Of a stretch of 64,000 nucleotides of DNA, positions 8,261 through 17,664 are shown one piece after another. Made by a program: the position numbers and the translations under genes. The stretch's first letter is position 1, and each line of letters opens with the position of its first letter. The stretch lies in the NCBI GenBank assembly GCA_016794025.1, contig JAEUKX010000049.1:26829-90828 (forward strand), read 5' to 3'. This DNA is from Rhodospirillales bacterium (lineage in GTDB: Bacteria; Pseudomonadota; Alphaproteobacteria; CACIAM-22H2). The notes below the pieces were generated by a model. That model had not been told where the DNA came from. It was given only the letters and a program-made list of their open reading frames with translations, and did not search any database.

Positions 8261-9445
8261 ATGCCTGCCCCGCGCGCCTCCTCGGCGCTTCAGCGCTTTA
8301 CCGTCCTCGACCTCACGCGTGTTCGCTCCGGGCCGACCTGCGTTCGCCAGCTTGCGGACTGGGGCGCCAATGTCGTGAAGATCGAAATGCCCGAGCATCT
8401 CGAGGAAGCCGACCCCATGGGCGGCCCCCGCGACGGCGCCGACTTCATGAATCTCCACCGTAACAAGCGGTCGCTGACCTTGAACCTGAAGTCGGCCGAC
8501 GGGATCGGCGTGTTCAAGCGGCTTGTCGCGAAGGCCGATGTGGTCGTCGAGAATTTCCGGCCAGACGTCAAGGACCGCCTCGGCATCGCCTATGCCGACC
8601 TCCGGGCGATCAATTCCCGGATCATCCTCGGCAGCATTTCCGGGTTCGGCCAGGATGGGCCTTATGCGAAGCGGCCGGGATTCGACCAGATCGCGCAAGG
8701 CATGGGCGGTCTCATGTCGGTCACCGGTCTGCCCGGACAAGGCCCGGTTCGCGCCGGCATCCCGCTCGCCGATCTGACGGCCGGCCTGTTCTGTGCGCTT
8801 GGAATCCTGACGGCGCTGCTCGAGCGCGACGTCTCCGGCGAAGGCCAGTGGGTGCAGACCTCGCTGCTGCAGGCGCAGGCGTTCATGCTGGATTTTCAGG
8901 CTGCGCGCTTCCTGGTGAAAGGCGAGGTTGCCAAGCAGGCTGGCAACAACCATCCGACCAGCATCCCCACCGGCGTGTTCAGGACCCGCGACGGCTACAT
9001 CAATCTCGCGACAACCGGACAGGCGATCTGGGAGCGATGCGCCAAGGCGATGGGGGCCGAGGATCTGATCGCGCGGCCGGAGTACGCGAAAATGGCGCTG
9101 CGTTCGCAGAACCGCGACAAGCTGAACGCCGAACTGCAGGCGCGCTTCGAAACCGACAGCACGGCGACATGGGTCGAGAAGCTCAATGCGGCCGGCGTGC
9201 CGTGCGGCCCGATCTACGCCATCGATCAGATGTTTTCCGATGCGCAGGTGAAGCATCTGGGCATTGCGCAGAAAGTCGCCGGCGCGGACCTGACATTGAT
9301 GGGCCAGCCATTTGCACTCAATCGCACGCCCAGCCGCCTTGATGCGCCGCCGCCCGCGCGCGGCGCCCAGAGCGAGGAGATCCTTGCGGAGTTCGGCCTG
9401 GCAAACGACGAAATCGCGGCCCTCAAGGCCGCCGGAACGATCTGA
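8261..9445 (+). CDS. CaiB/BaiF-type (class III) CoA-transferase
   Basis: 394 residues. It begins with the LDLTRVRSGP strand typical of the family and carries the catalytic aspartate Asp142 in GFDQIAQGMGG, which forms the acyl anhydride during transfer. These enzymes move CoA from one acid to another, such as formate/oxalate, carnitine or succinate/malate. It heads an operon that also encodes a crotonase-fold protein, a regulator and two transporters, so it probably activates the imported acid. GGGAG at 8246-8250 precedes the ATG at 8261; in-frame TTG at 8243 and GTG at 8249 are alternatives. Confidence 0.85.
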   Translation: MPAPRASSALQRFTVLDLTRVRSGPTCVRQLADWGANVVKIEMPEHLEEADPMGGPRDGADFMNLHRNKRSLTLNLKSADGIGVFKRLVAKADVVVENFRPDVKDRLGIAYADLRAINSRIILGSISGFGQDGPYAKRPGFDQIAQGMGGLMSVTGLPGQGPVRAGIPLADLTAGLFCALGILTALLERDVSGEGQWVQTSLLQAQAFMLDFQAARFLVKGEVAKQAGNNHPTSIPTGVFRTRDGYINLATTGQAIWERCAKAMGAEDLIARPEYAKMALRSQNRDKLNAELQARFETDSTATWVEKLNAAGVPCGPIYAIDQMFSDAQVKHLGIAQKVAGADLTLMGQPFALNRTPSRLDAPPPARGAQSEEILAEFGLANDEIAALKAAGTI

Positions 9446-9459
9446 AGGAGACGATGCGA

Positions 9460-10245
9460 ATGAGCGAGAAGATGCTGTCGCGCAAGGATGGCCGGGTCGG
9501 GATCATGACGTTCAACAATCCCGAGAAGCACAACGCGGTCTCCTTCGAGATGTGGGAGGCTGCCGAAAAGATCCTCGACGGCTTTCTTGCCGACAATGAC
9601 GTGCGTGTGATCGTGCTGACGGGCGCGGGCGGCAAGGCCTTCGTTTCGGGCGCCGACATCTCCAAGTTCGAGAGCGAACGCGCATCCGAAGAGGCCGTGC
9701 AGCGCTACAACGCGCTGGTCGAGAAGGTCTATATGCGCATCTACCAGATGCCGAAGCCGACCATCGCGATGATCCGCGGTTACTGCATCGGCGGGGGCCT
9801 CAATCTGGCGATCTGCTGCGACATGCGCTTCGCGACGGAAAACTCGAAGTTCGCGCTGCCGGCCGCAAAACTCGGGCTCGGCTACGGTTACAACGGCTTG
9901 CGCCGCTACATCGAGACGATCGGCCCCGTCGCGACCAAGGAAATCTTCTATACCGCGCGCCAGCTCACGAGTGCCGAGGCGTTGCGCTGGAACATGGTGA
10001 ACAGGGTCGTGGCCGACGACCAGCTCGAGGCGACGGTGATGGACGTCGCCAACACGATTGCCGACAACGCGCCGCTGACGGTCGCCACGATCAAGCGCAG
10101 CACGGTCGAGATCCTGAAAAATCCGGAGAAGCAGGACATTGCCGCGTGCGACGCGATGGTTGCGGCCTGCTTCGCGAGCAGCGACTACAAGGAAGGCCGC
10201 AAGGCATTCCTCGAGAAGCGCAAGCCGCAGTTCACGGGAACCTGA
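9460..10245 (+). CDS. enoyl-CoA hydratase/isomerase family protein (crotonase fold)
   Basis: A 261-residue crotonase. The oxyanion-hole segments are present: SGADISKF and CIGGGLNLAICCD. The usual first catalytic glutamate of hydratases, in a PExxLG context, is replaced here by LPAAKLG, and the following loop GYGYNGLRRY also differs. Hydratase activity is therefore uncertain; an isomerase, hydrolase, decarboxylase or lyase role is possible. It would act on the CoA ester made by the preceding transferase. GGAG precedes two possible ATGs (9454, 9460); the second has the better spacing. Confidence 0.8.
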   Translation: MSEKMLSRKDGRVGIMTFNNPEKHNAVSFEMWEAAEKILDGFLADNDVRVIVLTGAGGKAFVSGADISKFESERASEEAVQRYNALVEKVYMRIYQMPKPTIAMIRGYCIGGGLNLAICCDMRFATENSKFALPAAKLGLGYGYNGLRRYIETIGPVATKEIFYTARQLTSAEALRWNMVNRVVADDQLEATVMDVANTIADNAPLTVATIKRSTVEILKNPEKQDIAACDAMVAACFASSDYKEGRKAFLEKRKPQFTGT

Positions 10246-10255
10246 GGTCTTCGCG

Positions 10256-10945
10256 ATGGATACCCCCTCGGCCATCGCGCTTGTCCGCACGACTTCCCTC
10301 TCGAGCCTCGTCGAGGCCGAGGTGATGCGGCTCATTCTGGCCGGGGAGCTGGATTCCGGCCAGCAGATCAAGGAAGTCGCGATTGCCGCACGGCTGGGTG
10401 TGGGACGATCCTCGGTGCGGGAGGCACTGCGCGCGCTCGAGGCCGCGGGGCTGGTGCGCATCGAGAAAAATCGCGGGGCGTTCGTGCGCGTGGTCAGCGA
10501 AGTCGAAGCGCGCGAGATGTACGTCGTGCGCGAGCAGCTGGAAGCGCTTGCCGGATCGCTGCTTGCGCCGCGAATTACGGATGCCGAGCTTGCCGAGCTT
10601 CGCGGCTATGTCGATGAGCTGGACCATCATCTCGATCCGGACCAGTTTCACCGCTATTTCCCGCTGAACCTGAAGTTCCACCGGCGCGTTTTCGAGATGG
10701 CCGGAAATGGCCGCCTGCTCGACATGTATCAGCGCCTGACGAACGAGCTCCATACGGTGCGTCGCAACGGTCTTCTGCGGGGCGGCGGTCTTGCGGTGTC
10801 GAATATCGAGCATCGCAGGATTGTCGATGCGCTCGCCGCTCGCGATCCCGGTGCTGCGGCCGAGGCGCTGAAGGCGCACGTGAATGCCGGCGACCGCCGC
10901 CGCCGCACGGGCCGCCTGGACGCTGCGGGATCGGAGGTCGCATGA
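10256..10945 (+). CDS. GntR-family transcriptional regulator (FadR/FCD type)
   Basis: 229 residues. An N-terminal winged helix (LVEAEVMRLILAGELDSGQQI, then ARLGVGRSSVREALRALEAAGLV) is followed by an all-helical FCD ligand domain with the metal-site histidine pattern (NLKFHRRVFEMAGN, NIEHRRIVDALAARD). FCD regulators usually respond to organic acids. Lying inside the operon, it probably controls it, with the palindrome at 8182-8191 as candidate site. The stop overlaps the ABC ATPase start by ATGA. Confidence 0.87.
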   Translation: MDTPSAIALVRTTSLSSLVEAEVMRLILAGELDSGQQIKEVAIAARLGVGRSSVREALRALEAAGLVRIEKNRGAFVRVVSEVEAREMYVVREQLEALAGSLLAPRITDAELAELRGYVDELDHHLDPDQFHRYFPLNLKFHRRVFEMAGNGRLLDMYQRLTNELHTVRRNGLLRGGGLAVSNIEHRRIVDALAARDPGAAAEALKAHVNAGDRRRRTGRLDAAGSEVA

Positions 10946-11994
10946 GCCATCTTGTCCTTCAGGGGCTCACGAAGCGGTACGGCAACCAGACGGTTCTCGA
11001 CCGGATCGACCTTTCGGTAACCAAGGGAAAGCTCGTCTGCCTTCTCGGGCCTTCCGGCTGCGGAAAGACGACCACTCTTCGGCTTGTCGCGGGCTTCATG
11101 GAGCCGAGCGAGGGCAGTGTCAGCGTCGGCGGGCGGATCCTTTCGCAACCGGGAACTGCGCTCCCGCCCGAACGGCGCGGCATGTCGATGATCTTCCAGT
11201 CCTATGCGCTCTGGCCGCACATGACGATCTTCGACAATGTCGCCTACGGCCTGACGCTGCGCAAGCTGGAGCGCGGTGAAACAGAGAACCGGGTGAAGAA
11301 GATGCTCGGCGCCGTCCGGCTCGAGCAGCTTGCCGACCGCTATCCGGGCGAGCTCTCGGGCGGGCAGCAGCAGCGCGTCGCGCTGGCGCGCGCGCTCGTC
11401 GTCGAACCGGAGATCCTCCTTCTCGACGAGCCGCTTTCCAACCTGGATGCCGCACTGCGCGAGGAAATGCGCTTCGAGGTACGCCGGCTTCATGACGAGT
11501 TCCGCTATACGACCGTCTACGTCACGCACGACCAGGCGGAGGCGATGACGGCAGCGGACACGATCGTGGTGATGAATCACGGCCGCATCGAGCAGGCCGG
11601 GTCGCCCGAGGAGATCTATTCGCGTCCGCGCTCGGGCTTCGTGGCGAACTTCCTGGGCGGGGCGAATATCCTGCAGGGGCGGGCTGTCGATGCGCAGCGC
11701 CTCGATATCGGGGCCGGGATTGTCCGCTGTGCCGAACCCGCCTTTTCGGCCGGCGCCGGCGGTGCGATGTCGATCCGGTTCCATGAAGTCGGCGTCCTGT
11801 CGCGGGAATCGCCGGATGCATTGCCTGCGCGCGTGACGCGCCAGACGTTTCTTGGCGCGACACGCGATCTGTCCCTGGCGCTTGACGACGGAACCCCGCT
11901 GAGGGCCTCGGCCACACCCGACCTGGCAATCCCGGCCGATGCGCGCGTCTGGGTCGTTCTGCCGCCGGATCGGTGCCGACCTGTAACGGTGTAA
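10942..11994 (+). CDS. ABC transporter ATP-binding protein (FbpC/PotA-like)
   Basis: 350 residues. Walker A is GPSGCGKTT, the signature is LSGGQQQR, Walker B is ILLLDEPLSNLD, and the switch histidine is in VTHDQAEA. After the ATPase domain comes a TOBE-like region (residues from about 270) as in iron(III), polyamine or sulfate importers. It energises the importer completed by the binding protein at 12041 and the double permease at 13075. The cargo is not evident; the operon suggests an organic acid or amide rather than iron. Confidence 0.88.
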   Translation: MSHLVLQGLTKRYGNQTVLDRIDLSVTKGKLVCLLGPSGCGKTTTLRLVAGFMEPSEGSVSVGGRILSQPGTALPPERRGMSMIFQSYALWPHMTIFDNVAYGLTLRKLERGETENRVKKMLGAVRLEQLADRYPGELSGGQQQRVALARALVVEPEILLLDEPLSNLDAALREEMRFEVRRLHDEFRYTTVYVTHDQAEAMTAADTIVVMNHGRIEQAGSPEEIYSRPRSGFVANFLGGANILQGRAVDAQRLDIGAGIVRCAEPAFSAGAGGAMSIRFHEVGVLSRESPDALPARVTRQTFLGATRDLSLALDDGTPLRASATPDLAIPADARVWVVLPPDRCRPVTV

Positions 11995-12040
11995 GGAAAA
12001 AAAGCGAGAAAACACGGAAGACGAAAAAGGAGGAACCCCG

Positions 12041-13078
12041 ATGAAAGCCAGATTGATAGCGACACTTGCGGCCGGGCTCGTCTATGCCGGCACCGCCGCA
12101 GCGCAGGGGCCCGTCTACTCGATCACCCCCGAGCTCGAGGCGGCGGCGAAAAAGGAAGGCAATGTCGTCTACTATACGTCGATCGACGTGAAGGTGGCCG
12201 AAGACCTCGCGAAGGCCTTCGAGAAGCGCTACCCGGGAATCAAGGTCCATGTCGAGCGCAACGGCGCCGAGCGCCAGTTCTCGAAGATCGGGCAGGAGTA
12301 TTCAAGCAAGATCTACAACGTCGATACGGTCAACAGTTCCGACGCGTCCCACTTCGTCTACTGGAAGCGTGAAGGTTGGCTCGCCGCCGCTCTGCCGGAA
12401 GAGGTTGCGAAGGTCTATCCGAAGGGGTCCTACGATCCCGAGGGATACTCCGCGCCGATGCGCGCCAGCCTCAGTGTCATCGCGTACAACACCAAGCTCG
12501 TGCCGGCCTCCGAAGCACCCAAGAGCTTCAAGGACCTGCTCGATGCGAAGTGGAAGGGCAAGATCGTCAAGGCCCATCCGGGATACTCGGGCACGATCCT
12601 GACGGCGACCTTCCAGATGTCGCGCGATCTTGGCTGGTCGTATTTCGAGAAGCTGGCCGCCCAGCAGGTGATGCAGGTCCAGTCGTCGACCGAACCGCCG
12701 CGCAAGGTGGTGGCCGGCGAACGGCCGGTGATGGTCGACGGCAACGAGTACAACGTGTTTCTCGAGCAGCGCAAGGGTGCGCCGATCGAGATCGTCTATG
12801 CGACGGAGGGTTCGCCGCTGGTCGTCGGCCCGTCGGGTGTCATGAAGTTCGCGAAGAACCCGAATGCCGCCCGGCTCTTCCACGCCTGGACGTTCTCCCA
12901 GGAAGCCCAGCAGATCGCGATCGACGACGGCGGCCTGCGTTCGTTCCATCCCGGCGCGAAGGAACCCGCCGGCCGCAAGCCGCTCAAGGACATCAAGCTG
13001 ATGAAGGAAGACCCCGTTTCCGTCGACAAGCAGGTTGAGGAACTGAAGAGCCGTTACCTGCGCTACTTCAAGACGTGA
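12041..13078 (+). CDS. extracellular solute-binding protein of the ABC importer
   Basis: 345 residues with a Sec signal peptide ending at GTAAAQG. The first strand AAAKKEGNVVYYTS is typical of the FbpA/AfuA-like binding-protein cluster. The consecutive tyrosine pair used for iron binding in FbpA is not seen in the expected C-terminal region, so the ligand is probably not ferric iron. An AAAAAGG-rich stretch and AGGAGG precede the ATG. Its TGA stop overlaps the GTG start of the permease. Confidence 0.82.
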   Translation: MKARLIATLAAGLVYAGTAAAQGPVYSITPELEAAAKKEGNVVYYTSIDVKVAEDLAKAFEKRYPGIKVHVERNGAERQFSKIGQEYSSKIYNVDTVNSSDASHFVYWKREGWLAAALPEEVAKVYPKGSYDPEGYSAPMRASLSVIAYNTKLVPASEAPKSFKDLLDAKWKGKIVKAHPGYSGTILTATFQMSRDLGWSYFEKLAAQQVMQVQSSTEPPRKVVAGERPVMVDGNEYNVFLEQRKGAPIEIVYATEGSPLVVGPSGVMKFAKNPNAARLFHAWTFSQEAQQIAIDDGGLRSFHPGAKEPAGRKPLKDIKLMKEDPVSVDKQVEELKSRYLRYFKT

Positions 13079-14796
13079 CGGCGATATCGGCATCCGCTCC
13101 GGCTGCCGCCGGGCGCGTGGGGGGGCTGGACCTTTCGGGTCCGGTCCTCGCCGCGTCCGGCATTTTCCTCGCCGGTCTTGTCTGTCTGCCGATCGGCTGG
13201 CTTGTCGCCTATGCGTTCAGCAGCCGCGCCGGCGATCCGACTCTTTCGAATTTTGTCGCGCTGATCGACGACCCGACGCTGTTCGAGCCGCTCGTGACGA
13301 CGTTCGGCCTCTCGTTCTGCGTCGCCATCGCTGCGGCCGTCGCGGCGGCGCCGCTGGCCTGGATCGTGGCGCGCACGGATATGCCGGGCCGGCGCGTCGT
13401 GCGCATGCTCATGACCGCAAGCTTCGTCACGCCGCCGTTCCTGGGCGCGATCGCATGGGAGATCCTTGCGGCACCGAACAGCGGAATCATCAACAAGATA
13501 TGGCGCGATGTCACCGGAGCCGAGGACGCGCTTTTCGACGTCTACAGCTTTCCCGGTCTTGTTTTTGTGATCAGTTGCTACACGGCACCCTATGTCTTCG
13601 TCGTCCTGTCGAACGCGCTCGATCGCATCCCTGCCGACCTCGAGGATGCCGCCGGCATTCTGGGCGCGGGCCGCTGGCGGGTCGTGGTGGGCGTCACCCT
13701 GCCATTGGCCCTGCCGGCGCTCCTGGCTGGTACGCTGGTCGCCTTCCTCCAGGCGATGACGCTGTTCGGCTCGCCCGCGATCCTCGCGATCCCTGCGGGC
13801 TTCCACACCGTCACGACGAAGATCTATTCGCTTTTCCAGTTTCCACCGCGTCCGCAGGTCGCGTCGGCCGCCGCCATACCGCTGCTCACGGTCACGATCA
13901 CGCTGCTCTGGCTTCAGGCGAAGCTGCTTGGCCGGCGCGGCTACGCGGTGGTCGGCGGAAAGAACGGCGAGCCGCGCCTCGTGGCCCTGGGTGCATGGCG
14001 CTGGCCCGTCCTTGTCCTCGCCTTGTCGGTGCTCTGCCTGCCGCTGTTCTTTCCCTACGCGGCCCTGCTGAAGGCCGCGATCAGCCGCGTCCCGTCCGGC
14101 CCGTTCGATCCGGCCAACCTGACCGTCGAGAATTTTACATTCGTGTTCTTCGAGTTCTCTCAGACGCGCGTTGCGTTTTCGAACACCTTCGTCCTGGCGA
14201 TCGCCACGGCGACGGCGGGGACCGTGCTGGCGCTGATCGTCGCCTCGCTCGCCGCACGGCGCGGCGGCTTTTTTGGTCGCGCGCTCGAGTTCCTTGCGAC
14301 GGCCCCCATCGCCATTCCGGGCATCGTGCTTGGCGTCGGACTTTTCCTTGCCTATACGCGCGGGCCCGTCGTGCTCTACGGCACACTCTGGATCCTGTTT
14401 CTCGCCTTCCTGACGATCGAAATGCCGGCGGCTTTCCAGCAGATGCGCGCGGCGTTCCGGGGACTGCATCCCGAACTCGAGGAGGCCTCGCGAATTCTCG
14501 GGGCGGATCGCCTGGCGACGCTGCGTCGAATCACGGCGCCGCTGCTGAAAAGCGGTGTCATTGCGGGCTGGTGCCTCATCTTCATTGGCGTCGTGCGCGA
14601 GCTTTCGGCGGCCGTGATGCTCTCGTCTTCGGCCACGAAGGTGCTTTCCGTCGTGATTTTCGATCTCAACGAGAGCGGCAATCTCGGCGCGATCGCGGTG
14701 ATCGGCGTTGCAATGCTGATCGTCACGTTTGCCGTCGTTGGTTTCGCAAACTGGATTTCCGGCGTGGGTGCGGGCCAGCGCCTGCGCACAGGATGA
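13075..14796 (+). CDS. ABC transporter permease, fused double-domain type
   Basis: 573 residues with about twelve membrane helices. It contains two copies of the inner-membrane binding-protein-dependent permease domain: an EAA-like loop LEDAAGILGAGRWRV in the first half and LEEASRILGADRLAT in the second. This fused layout is that of FbpB-like permeases, which work with one ATPase and one binding protein, exactly the set found here. The GTG start at 13075 overlaps the stop of the binding-protein gene, indicating translational coupling. Confidence 0.88.
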   Translation: MTAISASAPAAAGRVGGLDLSGPVLAASGIFLAGLVCLPIGWLVAYAFSSRAGDPTLSNFVALIDDPTLFEPLVTTFGLSFCVAIAAAVAAAPLAWIVARTDMPGRRVVRMLMTASFVTPPFLGAIAWEILAAPNSGIINKIWRDVTGAEDALFDVYSFPGLVFVISCYTAPYVFVVLSNALDRIPADLEDAAGILGAGRWRVVVGVTLPLALPALLAGTLVAFLQAMTLFGSPAILAIPAGFHTVTTKIYSLFQFPPRPQVASAAAIPLLTVTITLLWLQAKLLGRRGYAVVGGKNGEPRLVALGAWRWPVLVLALSVLCLPLFFPYAALLKAAISRVPSGPFDPANLTVENFTFVFFEFSQTRVAFSNTFVLAIATATAGTVLALIVASLAARRGGFFGRALEFLATAPIAIPGIVLGVGLFLAYTRGPVVLYGTLWILFLAFLTIEMPAAFQQMRAAFRGLHPELEEASRILGADRLATLRRITAPLLKSGVIAGWCLIFIGVVRELSAAVMLSSSATKVLSVVIFDLNESGNLGAIAVIGVAMLIVTFAVVGFANWISGVGAGQRLRTG

Positions 14797-14819
14797 TCAA
14801 GGAAGGCAGGAGGACCCCC

Positions 14820-15779
14820 ATGGCACTTTCCCGCAGAACTTTCCTCGCCGCATCCGCCTGCATGGTGGCGTCCGGCGGCGTCTCGGCTCAGACGCGCTAT
14901 CCCGTATCGCCCGTCACGCTGGTCACGCACTCCAGTCCGGGCGGCGGAAGCGATGTCTTCCTGCGCGAGCTGATCAAGCACCTGACGCCCGTAATGGGGA
15001 CGAATTTCGCCGTCGAGAACGTACGCGGCGGAAGCGGGGCAGCGGCCGTCGCGAAGGTCGCCAAGGCCGCGCCGAACGGCGGGATGTTCTATGCGACAAC
15101 GCCGACCTACATCCAGACGTCGCTGCTCTCGAAGCCGGAGGTCGGCTACGACGGGCTCGACCCCATCGTGGTCGTTTTCCTCGATCCCGAGGTCATCTAC
15201 ACGCGGGCCGAAAGCCCGTTCAAGACGCTCGCCGAGGCGGTTGCCTACGCCAAAGCCAATCCGGGGAAGGGAAAGTGGGGCGCCGCCAATCCGGCATCGC
15301 TGGAGCGCATCGCGCTGGAGCGGATGAAGAAGGTCGCCGGCGCGCAGGCTGCCGTCGTCAGCCACGAGGGCGGCGGCGACCTGATGATCAACGTGCTCAA
15401 TGGCACGCTTGATATCGGAATCGGCGAGATCCAGGAGATCCGCGCGCAGCTCGAGGCCGGAAAGATCCGCCTGTTGGGCGTTCTTACCGAGAAGCGGCTG
15501 CCCGACTTCGCGAGTCTGCCGACGGCGCGCGAGCAGGGACTCGATGTTGTCGTCACGAAGTTCCGCGGCCTGGCTGGCCCCAAGGGGATTCCCGACGAGA
15601 TCGCCGCACAGTGGGAGCGGGCGATCCGGCAGGTCCTTGAGAGCCCCGCGTTCAAGGCAGAGTACGCCAAGGACAGCTTGGTGCCCGTCCCGATGGGCCG
15701 CGTCGAGGCGCGCGCCTTCGTCACGAAGTTCGCCGGCGAGATCACGGCCAACCTGCGAGAGCTTGGCGTCATCAAGTGA
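14820..15779 (+). CDS. tripartite tricarboxylate transporter substrate-binding protein (TctC/Bug family)
   Basis: 319 residues. It has a Tat-like signal (SRRTFLAASACMVASGG) and Bug-family signatures: VTLVTHSSPGGGSDVFLREL, NVRGGSGAAAVAKVA and a late PKGIPDEIAAQWERA. TctC proteins bind carboxylates in the periplasm and hand them to the TctAB membrane carrier encoded immediately downstream. AGGAGG precedes the ATG. Having this system directly after a complete ABC importer in the same operon is unusual. Confidence 0.88.
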   Translation: MALSRRTFLAASACMVASGGVSAQTRYPVSPVTLVTHSSPGGGSDVFLRELIKHLTPVMGTNFAVENVRGGSGAAAVAKVAKAAPNGGMFYATTPTYIQTSLLSKPEVGYDGLDPIVVVFLDPEVIYTRAESPFKTLAEAVAYAKANPGKGKWGAANPASLERIALERMKKVAGAQAAVVSHEGGGDLMINVLNGTLDIGIGEIQEIRAQLEAGKIRLLGVLTEKRLPDFASLPTAREQGLDVVVTKFRGLAGPKGIPDEIAAQWERAIRQVLESPAFKAEYAKDSLVPVPMGRVEARAFVTKFAGEITANLRELGVIK

Positions 15780-16231
15780 CGTTTTCGCGCGACACCGCCC
15801 TTGGTCTTTTCGCGATGGCGCTGGCAGGCGCCTATCTCGGCGCGGGCGCCGGAATTCCGGAGAGTCTCCTGTCTGATTCGGTCGGGGCCAATGGCGTGCC
15901 ACGCGTGATCGGCTACGGGCTTGCGACGGTGGGCCTTGTGCTCGCCGCACGCAGCCTGTGGCGACCGGCAAGCACCGACGAAGATGACAACCCCGCCGGC
16001 GCGCTTGCGAGGGCGGTTGGGCTGCTCGCAATTCTCGTTGGCTATCTCGTGATCGTCGAACGGGTCGGCTATCCGGTATCGGTCGCACTGCTGATCGCCG
16101 CTTCCGCGGCATATGCAGGCGCCAAGCCGGATGCCCGCCTTGCGGCCGCGGCGATCGGCGGCGCTGCGCTGTTCTGGCTCATGTTCGGAAAGCTTCTAGG
16201 CATCCCGCTGCCCGGAGGCATTTTCGGATGA
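15776..16231 (+). CDS. tripartite tricarboxylate transporter small membrane subunit (TctB family)
   Basis: 151 residues with four predicted membrane helices (around 8-27, 48-62, 80-103 and 118-140) and the family's SVGANGVPRVIGYGLA loop. It is the usual partner of TctA. The start is GTG at 15776, sharing GTGA with the tctC stop, and the end overlaps the tctA start by ATGA. TctB sequences vary strongly, so the call leans on size, topology and position between tctC and tctA. Confidence 0.82.
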   Translation: MTFSRDTALGLFAMALAGAYLGAGAGIPESLLSDSVGANGVPRVIGYGLATVGLVLAARSLWRPASTDEDDNPAGALARAVGLLAILVGYLVIVERVGYPVSVALLIAASAAYAGAKPDARLAAAAIGGAALFWLMFGKLLGIPLPGGIFG

Positions 16232-17664
16232 ATTTCGAGGCGCTTTTCGCTTCGCTGGCGGGTGTCATTTGGGGAATCTTCGGCGGGGCACTGCCCGGCA
16301 TATCGCCGTCGATCGCCATGGCCCTGCTCCTGCCGTTCACCTACGGGATGGAACCCGTCAGCGCAATCGTGCTGCTTGCGTCGGTCTATGTCGGCGCCGA
16401 GTACGGCGGGTCCATCCCCGCCATCCTCATCCGCACGCCGGGCACGAATTCGGCCGCGGCCACGACGATCGACGGTTACGAGATGGCCCGGCGCGGGAAG
16501 GCCGGCGAGGCGTTGGGCATTTCCCTCATGTGCGGGCTCGTCGGCGGGCTATTCGGGCTGCTTGTCCTTTCGACGGCCACCGAACCGCTGGCTCGGGTGG
16601 CGCTTGCCTTCACGCCGCCGGCCTACTGCGCCTTGGGCATCCTCGGCCTTTCGGTCATCGCAAGCCTCTCCGGCGGATCCCTGCTCAAGGGACTGATCGC
16701 GGCCTTCATGGGTTTGATGGTCGCAACCGTGGGCACGGACCCCGTCTCCGGCGTGCCGCGCTTCACGTTCGGGCATGCCGAACTTCTTGGCGGCATCCGG
16801 CCCATTCTCGTCATGGTCGGGCTGTTCGCGGTCGCCGAGATGCTCGAGCAGATTTCCTCCCCGGCATGGGCGAAGGCGGATGCGCGGGATACAAGGCTGA
16901 AACTTCCCGGCCTCGCGATGTGGCGGAGGCTCTGGAAGACACAGGTCATCGGCTGTTCCATCGGCACGCTCGAGGGCGTGACGCCCGGGGCGGGCGGCAC
17001 GATCGCCGCGTTCATGGCCTATAACGAGGCCAAGCGCTGGTCCAAGCATCCCGAGGAGTTCGGCAAGGGATCGCCGGAGGGCGTTGCGGCGCCGGAATGT
17101 GCGAACAACGTCGTCACGGGCACGGCGCTCGTCCCGCTCCTCAGCCTCGGCATTCCCGGATCGAACTCGGCAGCCGTCCTGCTCGGCGGTTTCATGATCC
17201 ACGGCCTGATACCCGGCCCGTTGCTCTTCCAGAAGGCGCCGGAGGTCGTCTACGGGCTTTATTGGGGTCTGCTTTCGGCGAACCTGTTCATGGTTCTCGT
17301 CGGACTGGTGATCCTCAATCCCTGCATCTGGCTGGTCAACCGGCCCAAGCCCTATCTCATCGCCTTCATCCTGGCACTCGTGTGCACGGGCGTGTACGCG
17401 ATCGACCAGAGCCTGTTCGATCTGGGGCTCGTGCTGGGGGCGGGCGTCGTCGGATATGCGATGCGGCGCTTTGGCGTGCCTGTACTGCCGATGGTTCTTG
17501 GTGTGGTGCTCGGCTTCCTGGTCGAGTCCAACTACCGCCGCAGTCTCGTGCTGTCGGGCGGCGATCATGCCGTCTTCATGCAGGATCCCGTGGCACTGGG
17601 CCTGCTGGCCGTCGCCTTCGTGCTGACGGCCTATTCGCTGATGCGGGAGTTCAGAACGAAATGA
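16228..17664 (+). CDS. tripartite tricarboxylate transporter large permease (TctA family)
   Basis: 478 residues, about eleven to twelve membrane helices. The two halves carry the family motifs: GALPGISPSIAMALLLPFTY and YGGSIPAILIRTPGT in the first, GVTPGAGGTIAAFMAYNEAK and LGIPGSNSAAVLLGGFMIHG in the second. It uses the ion gradient to import a carboxylate delivered by TctC. The stop overlaps the MmgE/PrpD gene by ATGA, so uptake and metabolism are coupled. Confidence 0.92.
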   Translation: MNFEALFASLAGVIWGIFGGALPGISPSIAMALLLPFTYGMEPVSAIVLLASVYVGAEYGGSIPAILIRTPGTNSAAATTIDGYEMARRGKAGEALGISLMCGLVGGLFGLLVLSTATEPLARVALAFTPPAYCALGILGLSVIASLSGGSLLKGLIAAFMGLMVATVGTDPVSGVPRFTFGHAELLGGIRPILVMVGLFAVAEMLEQISSPAWAKADARDTRLKLPGLAMWRRLWKTQVIGCSIGTLEGVTPGAGGTIAAFMAYNEAKRWSKHPEEFGKGSPEGVAAPECANNVVTGTALVPLLSLGIPGSNSAAVLLGGFMIHGLIPGPLLFQKAPEVVYGLYWGLLSANLFMVLVGLVILNPCIWLVNRPKPYLIAFILALVCTGVYAIDQSLFDLGLVLGAGVVGYAMRRFGVPVLPMVLGVVLGFLVESNYRRSLVLSGGDHAVFMQDPVALGLLAVAFVLTAYSLMREFRTK

